Origin: an uncultured Peptococcaceae bacterium
GTDB lineage: Bacteria; Bacillota; Peptococcia; Peptococcales; Peptococcaceae
Assembly: GCA_947254645.1 (NCBI GenBank)
Contig: CAMYDW010000002.1
Span: forward strand, 1-64,000
Length of the DNA: 64,000 nucleotides
Direction of reading: 5' to 3'
Shown here: positions 44,575-53,681 of the stretch, piece by piece
Position numbering within the stretch: position 1 is the first letter of the stretch
Layout: each line of letters opens with the position of its first letter
Notes under the pieces: generated by a model
Databases searched by the model: none
What the model was told of the DNA's origin: nothing
What the model saw: the letters and a program-made list of their open reading frames with translations, nothing else
Translations under genes and position numbers: made by a program

Positions 44575-45828
44575 GTGGCTCCCATAAATATCAAGCATTG
44601 GGCGAGCGCATTGACGATTTGCGCCATGACACTCACTGCAACTGTCGTACCTGCACAAGCAGCCGACACCGCAGTGGCAGTAACACCAATCGTTCAACCA
44701 ACAGGGACATCAGCAAGCTATGAAACAGCACCAGTGAACTCTCCTGCACCTGCTGCCCCTGCAACCGCAACTGCACCAGTCAACGCACCAACTGTCGAAG
44801 CAAGTACCGTTGCCGTTGCTCCTACAGGCGCTGTTCCTGTAGACACCAAAGCAACTGCAACCCTCGGTTATGATTATATTAATTTACCAGTAGGCTCCAG
44901 CATCATCGGTGGTGAAGTGTATGTGCCACTTCGTGCCACCTTTTCAGCAATGAAAAACAAATCCTTAGAGCTTATCTGGAAAGTAGACGGTGCCAACAAA
45001 ATCAAATTGGTCAATGGCACAGGCGCTTACGAAGTCTATCTAAGCAATAATTGTACCAGCATCCACCTCCAACAAGGCGATGCCGGTTATCCCCTTAAAA
45101 TTGTCAATGGCACCAGCTACGTGCCACTCCGTTTTTTCCAAGATATTATCCAAACCAGCTACCTCGGCTTGTCTGGCACAAACCTCCTTGTCCTCATCGA
45201 CAAAGGCATGGCCAACGGACAACCAACCGTAGATATATGGTCCAACCCACAGAGCTTCTGGGGCAACCTCCATGCGTATCAACCACCTGTTGCCGCACCA
45301 CCTAAGCCAGTCGCTCCACCAGCTGTGGCAAAACCAAAAGTCACCACACCAAGTGTTTCCAAACCAGTAGTGACCACGCCACCAGCGAGCAATCAACAGG
45401 TTGCACCAAAAATCAAGAGCACCAACCTCATTGCCGACAACCTCGTATGGCCAACCCTGTCCAGAGTGATCACCTCCCCATTTGGCTATCGTCCAAATCC
45501 ATTTGGTGGCACCAAGATGGACTTCCATACAGGCACCGATATTGCAGGCAATGAAGGCACACCAGTTTTTGCTGCACAAAAAGGCAAAATCATTCGTGCA
45601 GAATGGTTCTATAGCTATGGCAACTGCATCGATGTACAACACCCAAGTGGCTTAGTCACACGCTACGCACACTTGAGCGGCTACGCTGTTAAGGTGGGAC
45701 AAACCGTCTCCCAAGGACAAAAAATCGGCAGCATCGGTTCAACAGGCGCAGCAACTGGTCCACATCTTCACTTCGAAACAATTGTAAATGGCAAGGCTGT
45801 GGACTCTGCCAACTACTTCAAAAAATAA
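44575..45828 (+). CDS. Exported M23 (LytM-type) peptidase with copper-amine-oxidase-N-like domain
   Basis: A 417-residue secreted protein. Signal peptide about 1-30 (ALTICAMTLTATVVPAQA/ADT), Ala/Pro/Thr-rich linker (30-95), stalk-like CuAO-N domain (about 98-220; GGEVYVPLRATFSAM, NGTSYVPLRFFQDI), Pro-rich linker (about 235-275), then M23 peptidase with zinc residues in FHTGTDIAG (HxxxD, about 319) and the GPHLHFE motif (about 395). It should cut peptidoglycan cross-bridges. The apparent GTG start sits only one base after AAAGGA, so the true start could be slightly downstream (ATA, about 9 bases on). Confidence 0.88.
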   Translation: MAPINIKHWASALTICAMTLTATVVPAQAADTAVAVTPIVQPTGTSASYETAPVNSPAPAAPATATAPVNAPTVEASTVAVAPTGAVPVDTKATATLGYDYINLPVGSSIIGGEVYVPLRATFSAMKNKSLELIWKVDGANKIKLVNGTGAYEVYLSNNCTSIHLQQGDAGYPLKIVNGTSYVPLRFFQDIIQTSYLGLSGTNLLVLIDKGMANGQPTVDIWSNPQSFWGNLHAYQPPVAAPPKPVAPPAVAKPKVTTPSVSKPVVTTPPASNQQVAPKIKSTNLIADNLVWPTLSRVITSPFGYRPNPFGGTKMDFHTGTDIAGNEGTPVFAAQKGKIIRAEWFYSYGNCIDVQHPSGLVTRYAHLSGYAVKVGQTVSQGQKIGSIGSTGAATGPHLHFETIVNGKAVDSANYFKK

Positions 45829-45840
45829 TCTCGCACCAAA

Positions 45841-45872
45841 AAAAAGCCAGTGACTTGTCACTGGCTTTTTTT
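45841..45872 (+). terminator. Terminator of the M23 gene
   Basis: AAGCCAGTGA / TCACTGGCTT (45844-45867), four-base loop, T run. Confidence 0.9.
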
Positions 45873-46221
45873 GTTGTCTGAAAAGGCCATATTTTAATGG
45901 AAAATTTCCTTCAATAAACCACCTTTTCCTTCCCTCATCAGCGCCAATTCTCTGCCGTATTTACACCTTTGCATAATAATGACCAATGCCATTTGTGTAG
46001 CTTTTGCCGCAAAAATGCCACATTTTATCGAACAAAAGTTCTTTAAATATCACCACATTATTGTTTCTTTTTTTCACAAATAGCTTCATAAAGCCATTTC
46101 AAAAAATGACAACCCAAAATTGCAAATATAACAATCAAATGACATATCTTTGCATTTGGTTGATTTCAATACAATTTGTGGTAATATAATTAAGTCTTGA
46201 AAAGGAGACAACTGAAAGGAC
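45873..46221 (+). promoter_or_regulatory. Intergenic region before the NlpC/P60 gene
   Basis: About 350 AT-rich bases with no supported gene. TATAAT at about 46185-46190 with an upstream TTGATT (19-base spacing) is a likely promoter; AAGGAG then GAAAGGACGTG lead into the coding region. Confidence 0.5.
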
Positions 46222-47181
46222 GTGATTATCATTTTCAAGAGCAAAGCAATTGCGACACTTACATTATTAGCAATGACCATTACAGGTGCAGGTAGTGCCA
46301 TCCCAGCAATGGCAGAAGACACCGCACCAGTTGCTGCTGCTCAAGACACAGCATCAGCACCAGCAGTCGCAACCCAAGACACCGCACCAACCACTGCAGT
46401 TGCAAAAGCAACCAGCACTTATCATATTGATACCTTTACCATGAAAGCAAGCGTGGAAAACAAAGAAGGGACCCTTTACCTTCCCCTCACCAGCGTGTTG
46501 AACCTCATGGGCGCAGAAGTCACTGCCAACCCAGACAACCAAAGCGACCGTTTGAAATTAACCTTTGCCGATGGTGCGGTGGCACAGCTCTACCTTACCA
46601 ACAACAACGGCGGCAAGCAAATTGCCACCACCAAAGATGGCGTGCAAAGTCCAGTTGTTTCTATGAATGGCTTGGATTACGTGCCAATGGCATTCATTCA
46701 AAGTTTGACCAATCGTATCGTAAGCGTGTATCACAACACCTTACTTTTAATCACTGTTGACCAACAAGGCATCTGGAAACCCCTCGATGCTTACTCCGTA
46801 CAACCAGCATCCCCTGTATTGCCACAAGCAGCAGCAGGGTCTAGCTTGGTCAACACCGCTGCATCTTGCCTCGGTGTGCCTTATGTATGGGGCGGCATGA
46901 GTATGAGCGGCTTTGACTGCTCTGGCCTCACCTCTTATGTCTATGCCCGCAACGGCATTGCCCTTCCTCGTACTGCAGCAGCACAGCAAGCAGCAGCCAC
47001 CCCAATCTCCTTCGACCAACTCCAACCAGGGGATCTCGTATTCTGGGGCAAACCTGCTCATCACGTTGGTATCTATATCGGCGATGGCCAATACATCCAC
47101 GCCCCAGTACCAGGCCAAGTCGTGAGCATTTGCAACACAAGCTGGTATCCATTCACCAGCGCAGGACGCATCAGTGCCTAA
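46222..47181 (+). CDS. Exported NlpC/P60 cell-wall hydrolase with copper-amine-oxidase-N-like domain
   Basis: A 319-residue secreted protein. Signal peptide about 1-30 (AIATLTLLAMTITGAGSAIPAMA), Ala/Thr-rich linker, CuAO-N-like domain (about 75-180; GTLYLPLTSVLNLMG, GLDYVPMAFIQSL), then NlpC/P60 with catalytic Cys in FDCSGLTSYVYA (about 233), His in PAHHVGIYIGDG (about 276) and IHAP. It cleaves peptidoglycan stem peptides. It shares architecture and an identical 11-base leader (GAAAGGACGTG) with the M23 gene upstream; the GTG start is close to the ribosome-binding site. Confidence 0.9.
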   Translation: MIIIFKSKAIATLTLLAMTITGAGSAIPAMAEDTAPVAAAQDTASAPAVATQDTAPTTAVAKATSTYHIDTFTMKASVENKEGTLYLPLTSVLNLMGAEVTANPDNQSDRLKLTFADGAVAQLYLTNNNGGKQIATTKDGVQSPVVSMNGLDYVPMAFIQSLTNRIVSVYHNTLLLITVDQQGIWKPLDAYSVQPASPVLPQAAAGSSLVNTAASCLGVPYVWGGMSMSGFDCSGLTSYVYARNGIALPRTAAAQQAAATPISFDQLQPGDLVFWGKPAHHVGIYIGDGQYIHAPVPGQVVSICNTSWYPFTSAGRISA

Positions 47182-47197
47182 GGAATAAAAGCTTATA

Positions 47198-47234
47198 CAA
47201 AAGAACCTTCCTTCATCAGAAAGGTTCTTTTTTT
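47198..47234 (+). terminator. Terminator of the NlpC/P60 gene
   Basis: AAGAACCTT / AAGGTTCTT (47201-47229) plus eight T. Confidence 0.9.
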
Positions 47235-47334
47235 TGTGCCTCTTTTTACCCAGCACCCCACCCACAAAAAAATTGTCCCACGCCCCCAAAAAAGCTATAA
47301 TAAATACATCAAATTTTCCAAAAGGAGCGTCCCT

Positions 47335-48129
47335 ATGAAAATCGCACGCATCACCCACGACCAACAGCTCTACTATGCCAATATCATCGAAAACGACACC
47401 AAGGCCCAGCTCATCGAAGGGGACATCTTCGACCCCACAGGCGCCTACCACCTCACCCATACCATTCTCCCCCTCGCCGATTGCACCCTCCTCGCCCCAG
47501 TGCAGCCACGCCACGTCTATGCCATTGGCCTCAACTATGCCGCCCATGTCGATGAATTTGCCCATATCGACCCTACCCGTATCGTGCCAAAGGCACCCAT
47601 CTCCTTCATGGTGCCACCAAGCGCCATCAGCCCAGCAGGGGCCCCCATCGTTCTCACTCATGACGACCACCCCATCGACTACGAAGCCGAGCTTGTCGTG
47701 GTCATCGGCAAGTATGGCGTGCAGATTCCCGAAGCCGACGCCCTTCGCCATGTCCTCGGCTACACCTGTGGCAACGACATCAGCGACCGTACCCACCAAA
47801 ACACCGACAAGCAGTGGCTCCGTGCCAAAGGCCAACCAACCTACAAGCCCCTCGGCCCATGGATTGTCACCGATATCGCCAATCCCCAATCCCTACAAGT
47901 GCGCTCCTTCCTCAATGGCGAGCCACGGCAAAATGGCAACACCAAGGACATGATCTTTCCCATTGCGCGTCTCATCGCCCACATCAGCGCATTTACCCCT
48001 CTCTACCCAGGAGATGTGATTTATTCAGGCACCCCAGAAAATGTCGGCCACCTCAAAGACGGTGATACCATCACCATTCACATTGAAGGCATCGGTACCT
48101 TGGAAAACCCTGTTGTTTTTAAAGGGTAA
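47335..48129 (+). CDS. Fumarylacetoacetate hydrolase family protein
   Basis: A 264-residue FAH-fold hydrolase/decarboxylase. HVYAIGLNYAAHVDE (about 61), FMVPPSAISPAGAPI, the metal-binding DYEAELVVVIGK (about 115-126), GYTCGNDISDR and YSGTPENVGHLKDGD are signatures. Family members act on acylpyruvates or 2-hydroxyhepta-dienedioates; substrate not resolved. ATG at 47335 follows AAAGGAG. Confidence 0.9.
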   Translation: MKIARITHDQQLYYANIIENDTKAQLIEGDIFDPTGAYHLTHTILPLADCTLLAPVQPRHVYAIGLNYAAHVDEFAHIDPTRIVPKAPISFMVPPSAISPAGAPIVLTHDDHPIDYEAELVVVIGKYGVQIPEADALRHVLGYTCGNDISDRTHQNTDKQWLRAKGQPTYKPLGPWIVTDIANPQSLQVRSFLNGEPRQNGNTKDMIFPIARLIAHISAFTPLYPGDVIYSGTPENVGHLKDGDTITIHIEGIGTLENPVVFKG

Positions 48130-48362
48130 TATCGCAACTTTGTTCGATAAACAACCCCTTCATCATTTTTTAAACATTCCTTATAGCAGCCTATCCATCT
48201 ATATATAGTGGGCAAACTGGGCAAATTTTTGCCCACATGGGGAAATATGCCACCCACCAAAAAAAAGCACACAAAATCATTTATCCACTTATTAACAAAA
48301 TAACGACAAATTGCTATCTATAGGCTTTTTATGTTGATTTTAGAATAGTTGCATTGTATAAT
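48130..48362 (+). promoter_or_regulatory. Intergenic region with strong promoter of the surface-protein gene
   Basis: No gene seen. TTGATT (48334-48339), 17 bases, TATAAT (48357-48362) is a near-consensus promoter; predicted start about 48369, giving a roughly 390-base untranslated leader. Confidence 0.75.
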
Positions 48363-48368
48363 AAGCTT

Positions 48369-48761
48369 ACATCATGAACAGAGTATCCCCAGCGGTATTT
48401 TATTCATGAACATTTTTTTGAAAGCGTTTTAAAAATGTACCAACTGGTGTATCTTTAAAGCGCCAAGTATTTTATTCTTTTTGGCTACAAGAGGTGCGAC
48501 ACCTCTTTAGCGTCGAAGTCCACAGCTTCGACACCATACAAGTATGATCCATAGCCAAATCATCGAAGGGAGGAGTTAGGCCACAGCATAACTCAAAGGT
48601 CTGAGTGCATCAGACAATCCACCGTTGTGTGCGGTGATGGAGAGTACACATTGGCATTGAGCGGCGAGACTCATGTAAGCCCGATGACCCCTATTGAGAG
48701 GGCTATCTCAATCCTGATACAGACAGGCGATTCTGTAAAACCATTTTGGGAGGGAATTATA
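48369..48761 (+). ncRNA. Long, highly structured 5' leader of the surface-protein mRNA
   Basis: Between the promoter and the TTG start lie at least eight stems: TTGGCTA/TAGCCAA (48481-48487, 48552-48558) enclosing AGAGGT/ACCTCT, GTCGAAG/CTTCGAC and CATAC/GTATG; then AGTTA/TAACT, GTCTGA/TCAGAC (48599-48615), CACCG/CGGTG (48620-48636) and ATTGAG/CTCAAT (48693-48712). No terminator stands between them and the gene. I do not recognise a known riboswitch. Either mRNA stabilisation, as for abundant surface-layer mRNAs, or ligand control is possible. Confidence 0.6.
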
Positions 48762-51068
48762 TTGAAAAAATCTAGCAAAAAAATTGCTGCGGTTCTTACT
48801 TTGGCTGCATTTGTGTTGACCTTAGTACCAATGGCAGCATTCGCAGCAAATACAGATGCACAAGCTTCTTCTATTTACACTGTAGATAAAGATGCTGAAA
48901 ATGCAAATGTTGATGTTGCTACAGGGACTGTAGATGTAAAAATTGACTTAAAAGATGCTAGTGGCGTTACAGCTACCGATGCTCAATCTATCACTGTTTG
49001 GGCTGAAGATGCTCAAGGCAATGTAAGTAGCGCATTTGAAGTAAAAGCTGCTGGTGCTGTTAATGCAACAGTTCCAGGCGCTGCAAATGATGGGACTGAT
49101 AACCTTAAATATGGTTACGATCTTGTTAATGTAAAAAATAACGCTGAAGTAAAAGTTGCTTTTAAACGTGCTGGTACTTATACTATCCATGCTGCAATTA
49201 CTGCTCCTAAGGCTACTAAAGTTGAAGACCTCGAAAAACTTCAAACAATTGAAGGTCAAAACAAAATTGTTGCAGTTGAACCTACCACTGATGCTACTAA
49301 GATGACTGTTAATGGTACAGCTATTGAAGATAATATCGAAAAAGATATGACTGCTAACCTTAAGGTTAAAGCAAATGGCTTGGAACAAAAAACCTTAGAT
49401 TTCGTTGTTATGAATAAAGATGGTAAAGCACTTCCTAACAAAGAAATTAAATTGTCTACTAGTTCTTCTTATGCAGTATTAGATAAAAAAACTGTTACTA
49501 CTGACAGCCTTGGTAAAGCATCTGTAAAATACAGTGCAACCCGAGACGGTTCTTATGTTATCTATGCTGATGTTGATACTTTCAATGGTAAAATCAAAGT
49601 GACCACTACTGATGAAAATGGTCCTGAATACATCACCACTTCTAAAACTCCAAAAGCTCCATTTGCAAACAAAACTGGCGTTTTGAATGAAGATGATATT
49701 CAATTTGACATCACTGATAAGAACAATGTTGAAATCGACAATCTTCAAAATCAAACTGACCATGATGCTCTAGCTAACGATCAAGCTAAACAAGGTACAG
49801 TAACCAATGAACCTGCTTTTGATGTAGCTACTGCAAATCATAAAGATTATGTAAAAGTTACTGCTCAACCTACTGGTTCTAAGCTTGATGGTAGCAACTT
49901 TGTATTAGTAAGAACTTCTGATTACAAAGCTTACACCTTAAAGACTACTTCTACTCTTAAAGAAGGTAAATACACTGTTAAGGTAGGTCTTCTCAGCGGT
50001 AAAACTGCTGAAGTTTCTTTCGAAGTAAAAGCTTTTGGTACTCCAAAAGAAATGAAAATCAACTTTGATGCTGAAACTGTTGCACTTGGTGCTATCGACC
50101 AAAAACCTACTTCTGTAAAACTTATTGACGAAAACGGTGTTCAAAGAATTGTCGACAAAGCTTCTGATGAAGTAACCTATGGTTATGATGGTTATGCAGC
50201 TTATGACTTTGATGGTAATGTTGATAACAAATTCCAATTTAGCATTAAAGATGATGAAAAATATCTTGGACAAAAAGTAACCTTTACTGCTGTTTCTAAG
50301 AAATATGGTTTAACTGCAGTTGCTGAAGTAGTTGTAGGTCAAGACGGTAAGAGCATTAAGTTCAATGACAACGCTGGTAAAGTTGACCAAGACAACACTG
50401 TTGTTGGTCAAATCGTTGATGGCAAAGATAAGACTGTAGCACTTGGTAAAAAACTTACTACCAATGCAGAAGTTGTTGCATATGTTGTTAAATCCTCTAA
50501 CCCAGAAGCAAAAGTAAATGTTGAAGCTAAAGACAAAGACCTTGAAAACAAAGGGACTGTTGAATTAACCCTTACTTCTAATAAAGCTACCACTGCTGAA
50601 ATCGCTGTTTATGTGAAAGATGGCAATGGCAGAATCTATGCAAACACCTTAACCTACACCTTTGGTGCTAAGAGTGATGCGATTGGTAAGAGTGTTGTAA
50701 TGACCATCAGTTCTAAAGACAGCATTGTCAACAACAAAATCGTTTCTATCGATGCTGCTCCATACATCAAAATGAACCGTACCTTCGTACCAATCCGTGC
50801 ATTGGCTGAAGACTTCGGCGCTAAAGTTGACTGGAATGAAAAAGATCAAAAGGTTACTGTTGAATTAGAAGGTAACAAAGTGGTAATGACCATTGGTTCT
50901 AAAGATTACACCATTAACGGCGAAAAGAAAACCATGGATGTTGCTCCAGAAATCATGAAGGATCGTACTTTTGTACCAGTTCGTTTCGTAGCTGAATCCC
51001 TCGGTTTCACCGTAACCCCAACTTACAACAATGATGGTACTACCGCTAACGTTGTATTTACGAAATAA
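48762..51068 (+). CDS. Large surface protein with C-terminal copper-amine-oxidase-N repeats (S-layer-like)
   Basis: A 768-residue exported protein. Signal peptide about 1-28 (KIAAVLTLAAFVLTLVPMAAFA/ANT). Acidic, Thr/Lys/Asp-rich, beta-rich body (about 30-640) resembling bacterial Ig-like/invasin repeats, e.g. PNKEIKLSTSSSYAVLDK and KASVKYSATRDGSYVIY. Two CuAO-N-like repeats close it (about 645-765): KMNRTFVPIRALAEDFGAKVDW and MKDRTFVPVRFVAESLGF. Start is TTG at 48762 after GGGAGG; the frame is open upstream but through the structured leader. Codons favour GCT, GTT and AAA, unlike the GCC/CTC-rich neighbours, as expected for a very highly expressed gene. Probably a main envelope protein. Confidence 0.82.
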   Translation: MKKSSKKIAAVLTLAAFVLTLVPMAAFAANTDAQASSIYTVDKDAENANVDVATGTVDVKIDLKDASGVTATDAQSITVWAEDAQGNVSSAFEVKAAGAVNATVPGAANDGTDNLKYGYDLVNVKNNAEVKVAFKRAGTYTIHAAITAPKATKVEDLEKLQTIEGQNKIVAVEPTTDATKMTVNGTAIEDNIEKDMTANLKVKANGLEQKTLDFVVMNKDGKALPNKEIKLSTSSSYAVLDKKTVTTDSLGKASVKYSATRDGSYVIYADVDTFNGKIKVTTTDENGPEYITTSKTPKAPFANKTGVLNEDDIQFDITDKNNVEIDNLQNQTDHDALANDQAKQGTVTNEPAFDVATANHKDYVKVTAQPTGSKLDGSNFVLVRTSDYKAYTLKTTSTLKEGKYTVKVGLLSGKTAEVSFEVKAFGTPKEMKINFDAETVALGAIDQKPTSVKLIDENGVQRIVDKASDEVTYGYDGYAAYDFDGNVDNKFQFSIKDDEKYLGQKVTFTAVSKKYGLTAVAEVVVGQDGKSIKFNDNAGKVDQDNTVVGQIVDGKDKTVALGKKLTTNAEVVAYVVKSSNPEAKVNVEAKDKDLENKGTVELTLTSNKATTAEIAVYVKDGNGRIYANTLTYTFGAKSDAIGKSVVMTISSKDSIVNNKIVSIDAAPYIKMNRTFVPIRALAEDFGAKVDWNEKDQKVTVELEGNKVVMTIGSKDYTINGEKKTMDVAPEIMKDRTFVPVRFVAESLGFTVTPTYNNDGTTANVVFTK

Positions 51069-51118
51069 GTTTTAAACAAACAATATATCAGTGAATAGGA
51101 ATTTTCCTAGACACGTCA

Positions 51119-51158
51119 AAAAAACACGTCCAACTGTGGAGGGCGTGTTTTTTTTATT
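51119..51158 (+). terminator. Terminator of the surface-protein gene
   Basis: AACACGTCC / GGGCGTGTT arms (51123-51149) plus eight T. Confidence 0.82.
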
Positions 51159-51214
51159 TGGTGCAAGGGCAAGCACGTGCTATAATAGACTGACTAACCA
51201 CAAAGGAGCAACCC

Positions 51215-51829
51215 ATGGCAAAAAAATACTACGCAGTTCGCAAAGGACACAACCCAGGCATCTACGATACATGGGCAGCGTGCCAAGCAGAGGTCAAAGG
51301 CTATTCCTGTGCCTCCTACAAAAGCTTTCCCACCCTCGCCGAGGCAGAAGCTTTTATGGCGAGTGCTGACAGTAGCGCCACCAATGCCACAAGCCCAGCC
51401 ACGGCCCCCCCTGTCATCGAGGCAGTGGCATACGTGGATGGCAGCTTCGACAAAAGCACTGGGCGATTTTCCTGTGGCGTGGTGTTCCTTCACAAGGACC
51501 AAGAAACCCACTTCTCGGAAGTCTATGACGATGCCGACCTCGCCCCTATGCACAACGTGGCAGGGGAGCTCAAAGGGGCCGAGCTTGCCATGCGCCATTG
51601 CTTGAGGGAAGGCATTGGAAGGGTCGCTATCTACTATGACTACGAAGGTATCGCCAAATGGTGCACCGGCGAGTGGAAAGCCAACAAAGCAGGTACCATC
51701 GCCTACAAAGCCTTTTATCAGTCCATCAAGGAGCAGCTACAGGTCGTCTTTGTCAAGGTCAAAGGCCACTCAGGCAACACCTACAACGACCTCGCCGACC
51801 AACTCGCCCGCCAAGCCATCGGCAAGTAA
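51215..51829 (+). CDS. rnhA: Ribonuclease HI with N-terminal viroplasmin (hybrid-binding) domain
   Basis: A 204-residue RNase H1. The N-terminal hybrid-binding domain (1-45) reads KKYYAVRKGHNPGIYDTWAACQAEVKGYSCASYKSF. The catalytic domain (about 68-204) has DGSF (first Asp), the Glu in NVAGELKGAELAMRHC, the Asp in IYYDYEGIAKW and VKVKGHSGNTYNDLADQLAR. It removes RNA from RNA-DNA hybrids. The reading frame is complete, but the integrated element begins right after its stop. Confidence 0.93.
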   Translation: MAKKYYAVRKGHNPGIYDTWAACQAEVKGYSCASYKSFPTLAEAEAFMASADSSATNATSPATAPPVIEAVAYVDGSFDKSTGRFSCGVVFLHKDQETHFSEVYDDADLAPMHNVAGELKGAELAMRHCLREGIGRVAIYYDYEGIAKWCTGEWKANKAGTIAYKAFYQSIKEQLQVVFVKVKGHSGNTYNDLADQLARQAIGK

Positions 51830-53660
51830 GCACCACATTGGCACAAAAGCCAAAGATGGTATATTGCATATAGGTAATGCTATACTGTTCTGAATCACAC
51901 ACAGAGGTCGAATTGTCCTCTATGTAACCGGCTGTCCGGAAGAAGCCGGTGTAATCTTCTCCGGAACAGCCCTTGATAAAGATGTGGCAGTAACGCTCAT
52001 CATCCTTATCTACAATATAAATTCTTTCTACAATAGTCTGGATCAAAGTGACCAGAACCTCCGGCTGCGCATCTTTTGCATACTCTGCAAAGGAGAGCAG
52101 TCTTTCTTTTGTAATTTCCAAGTCACGGATGGCAATCATATTGTTCTTTCTGCTTTCATCCAGTTTGGACAACTGCCGTTCCGTTTCTCTCAGTTCTTCA
52201 GCAAGATTCTGCAAATCCTCTTGGATAAATTGCTTGATACTACCGTCTGCTTCACGCAGATTTCTTGTCTGCGCTGCAATATCCGCTTTCAGCTTGTCAC
52301 GTTTCTTTTTAATGAGGTTGTGTTCCTGCACCGTCTGTGACTGTTCCAAGACCTCCTCGATTTTAATTTCCAAAATACTTTTGAAACGCTCAGTATTTTC
52401 GTCAGACAGGTCAGATAACTGCTGTACCACAAATTCATCCAGAAGGACACCGTCTACCGCTTTGAAATTACATTCCTTTTTGCGATAACCGGGACAAACA
52501 TATTTGAATCGAGGTTTTCCGTTCGTCCAGCGGTCTGACTCGGAAATTACACTCAGTCGTCTGCCACAGTGAGGGCAATGCACCAGTCCCGCCAACAGAG
52601 CATTGGTTTTTCTATGAGGACGGTTGTATTTCTCTGCAATAGCGTCCAAAAGCTCCTGTACTTCAACCCATTGTTCACTTGGAATAAAGCCTTCATGCCG
52701 TCCAACAGCAAGGATCCACTCGCTGATAGGCTTGCTTTCAATGGTTTGAACATATTTCGGAGAGATAAATGTGCTGTCGCTTCCCTCATACTTTTCCTGA
52801 TCGGTTTTATTGTAAGCTGACAATCCGTGAGTTCCATCAAATTCTGTCATATCTCCAAACACATTACCACCATGGTCGATGAAATAATCATAGCTGCGTT
52901 TATCAGCGGTACAATAGATAGGATTTCTCAAAACCAGTCTCGTTGTGGATGCGTTGAATGCCGCACCGGAAGGAGTATAGAATCCTTCCTCATTCATCTG
53001 CTTTGCAGTGGTCATAATACTGCGAGTGGTTCTGAAAATTTCATATAAACGCTGAACCATGCGTTTTTCTTCGGGCAGACTTTCTAAGTAGCTATATGCT
53101 GATTTTCCCTTCCCACTTCCGGTTGCTACACGACGAACGGTAAATCCCATTGGTGTATTGCCGCCGAGCCATCGACCATCCTTTGCAAGCTCCATCATAT
53201 TATCCACGATTCGCTCTGTCAGCGTATCTCTTTCAAATTCCGCAATGACAGCGAATATCTGAATAAAGATTTTATAAAGTCCGCTGGCAGTATTGATACC
53301 ATTGGAGCAGATCAGAAGATTAACATGGTACATTTCCAGAAAATCCATCAGTCGGATTAGGTCGGCTGTTTTTCTACCGACACGATCCAGCTTGTAACAT
53401 ACGATTGCCTTGATTTTACCATCCTGTACATCATGCAGCATTCTCTGAAAATCCGGTCTGTCTGAAAAATATCCGCTGAGTCCTTTATCCTCATATTGCA
53501 GGAATTCATAATCTTCATCCAATCCCAATTCCTTCTTAGCATAATCAGCACATTGTTTGAACTGAACGCCGATACTGTCACCCTTGTTGGTGATACGGGA
53601 TTTACGGGCGTATATTGCAACGCCACGATTGTCTTTTTCAATTTTTCTCTGTTTCTTCAT
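51759..53660 (-). CDS. Large serine recombinase (integrase of the element)
   Basis: A 633-residue large serine recombinase. Resolvase domain about 14-160 with catalytic Ser in IYARKSRITNKGDSIGVQ and YKLDRVGRKTADL; recombinase domain about 170-300; zinc ribbon HCPHCGRR...VCPGYRKKECNF (about 385-420); coiled coil about 450-525; then FFRTAGYIEDNSTS. The last about 24 codons run antisense into rnhA, so the C-terminus is created by the chromosomal junction and would differ in the excised circle. ATG at 53660 follows GGAGGTGA. Confidence 0.93.
   Translation of the reverse strand: MKKQRKIEKDNRGVAIYARKSRITNKGDSIGVQFKQCADYAKKELGLDEDYEFLQYEDKGLSGYFSDRPDFQRMLHDVQDGKIKAIVCYKLDRVGRKTADLIRLMDFLEMYHVNLLICSNGINTASGLYKIFIQIFAVIAEFERDTLTERIVDNMMELAKDGRWLGGNTPMGFTVRRVATGSGKGKSAYSYLESLPEEKRMVQRLYEIFRTTRSIMTTAKQMNEEGFYTPSGAAFNASTTRLVLRNPIYCTADKRSYDYFIDHGGNVFGDMTEFDGTHGLSAYNKTDQEKYEGSDSTFISPKYVQTIESKPISEWILAVGRHEGFIPSEQWVEVQELLDAIAEKYNRPHRKTNALLAGLVHCPHCGRRLSVISESDRWTNGKPRFKYVCPGYRKKECNFKAVDGVLLDEFVVQQLSDLSDENTERFKSILEIKIEEVLEQSQTVQEHNLIKKKRDKLKADIAAQTRNLREADGSIKQFIQEDLQNLAEELRETERQLSKLDESRKNNMIAIRDLEITKERLLSFAEYAKDAQPEVLVTLIQTIVERIYIVDKDDERYCHIFIKGCSGEDYTGFFRTAGYIEDNSTSVCDSEQYSITYMQYTIFGFCANVVLTCRWLGGRVGRRGRCRCCLSGL
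51830..51900. mobile_element. Probable left attachment junction of the integrated element (extends beyond window)
   Basis: Backbone composition ends at the rnhA stop (51829); the minus-strand recombinase frame begins its recognisable C-terminus around 51900. The crossover should lie between, downstream of an intact rnhA. The other end of the element is outside the window, so the duplicated core cannot be read. Confidence 0.55.
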
Positions 53661-53681
53661 GGGTAGTCACCTCCGCTCATA

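Noticed and set aside
46747..47889. 380-codon minus-strand frame rich in Gly, Asp and Val
   Set aside because: Antisense shadow of the NlpC/P60 and FAH genes.
48369..48761. Group II intron or cobalamin riboswitch
   Set aside because: No domain V consensus, no reverse transcriptase and no conserved B12 box could be found; kept only as an unassigned structured leader.
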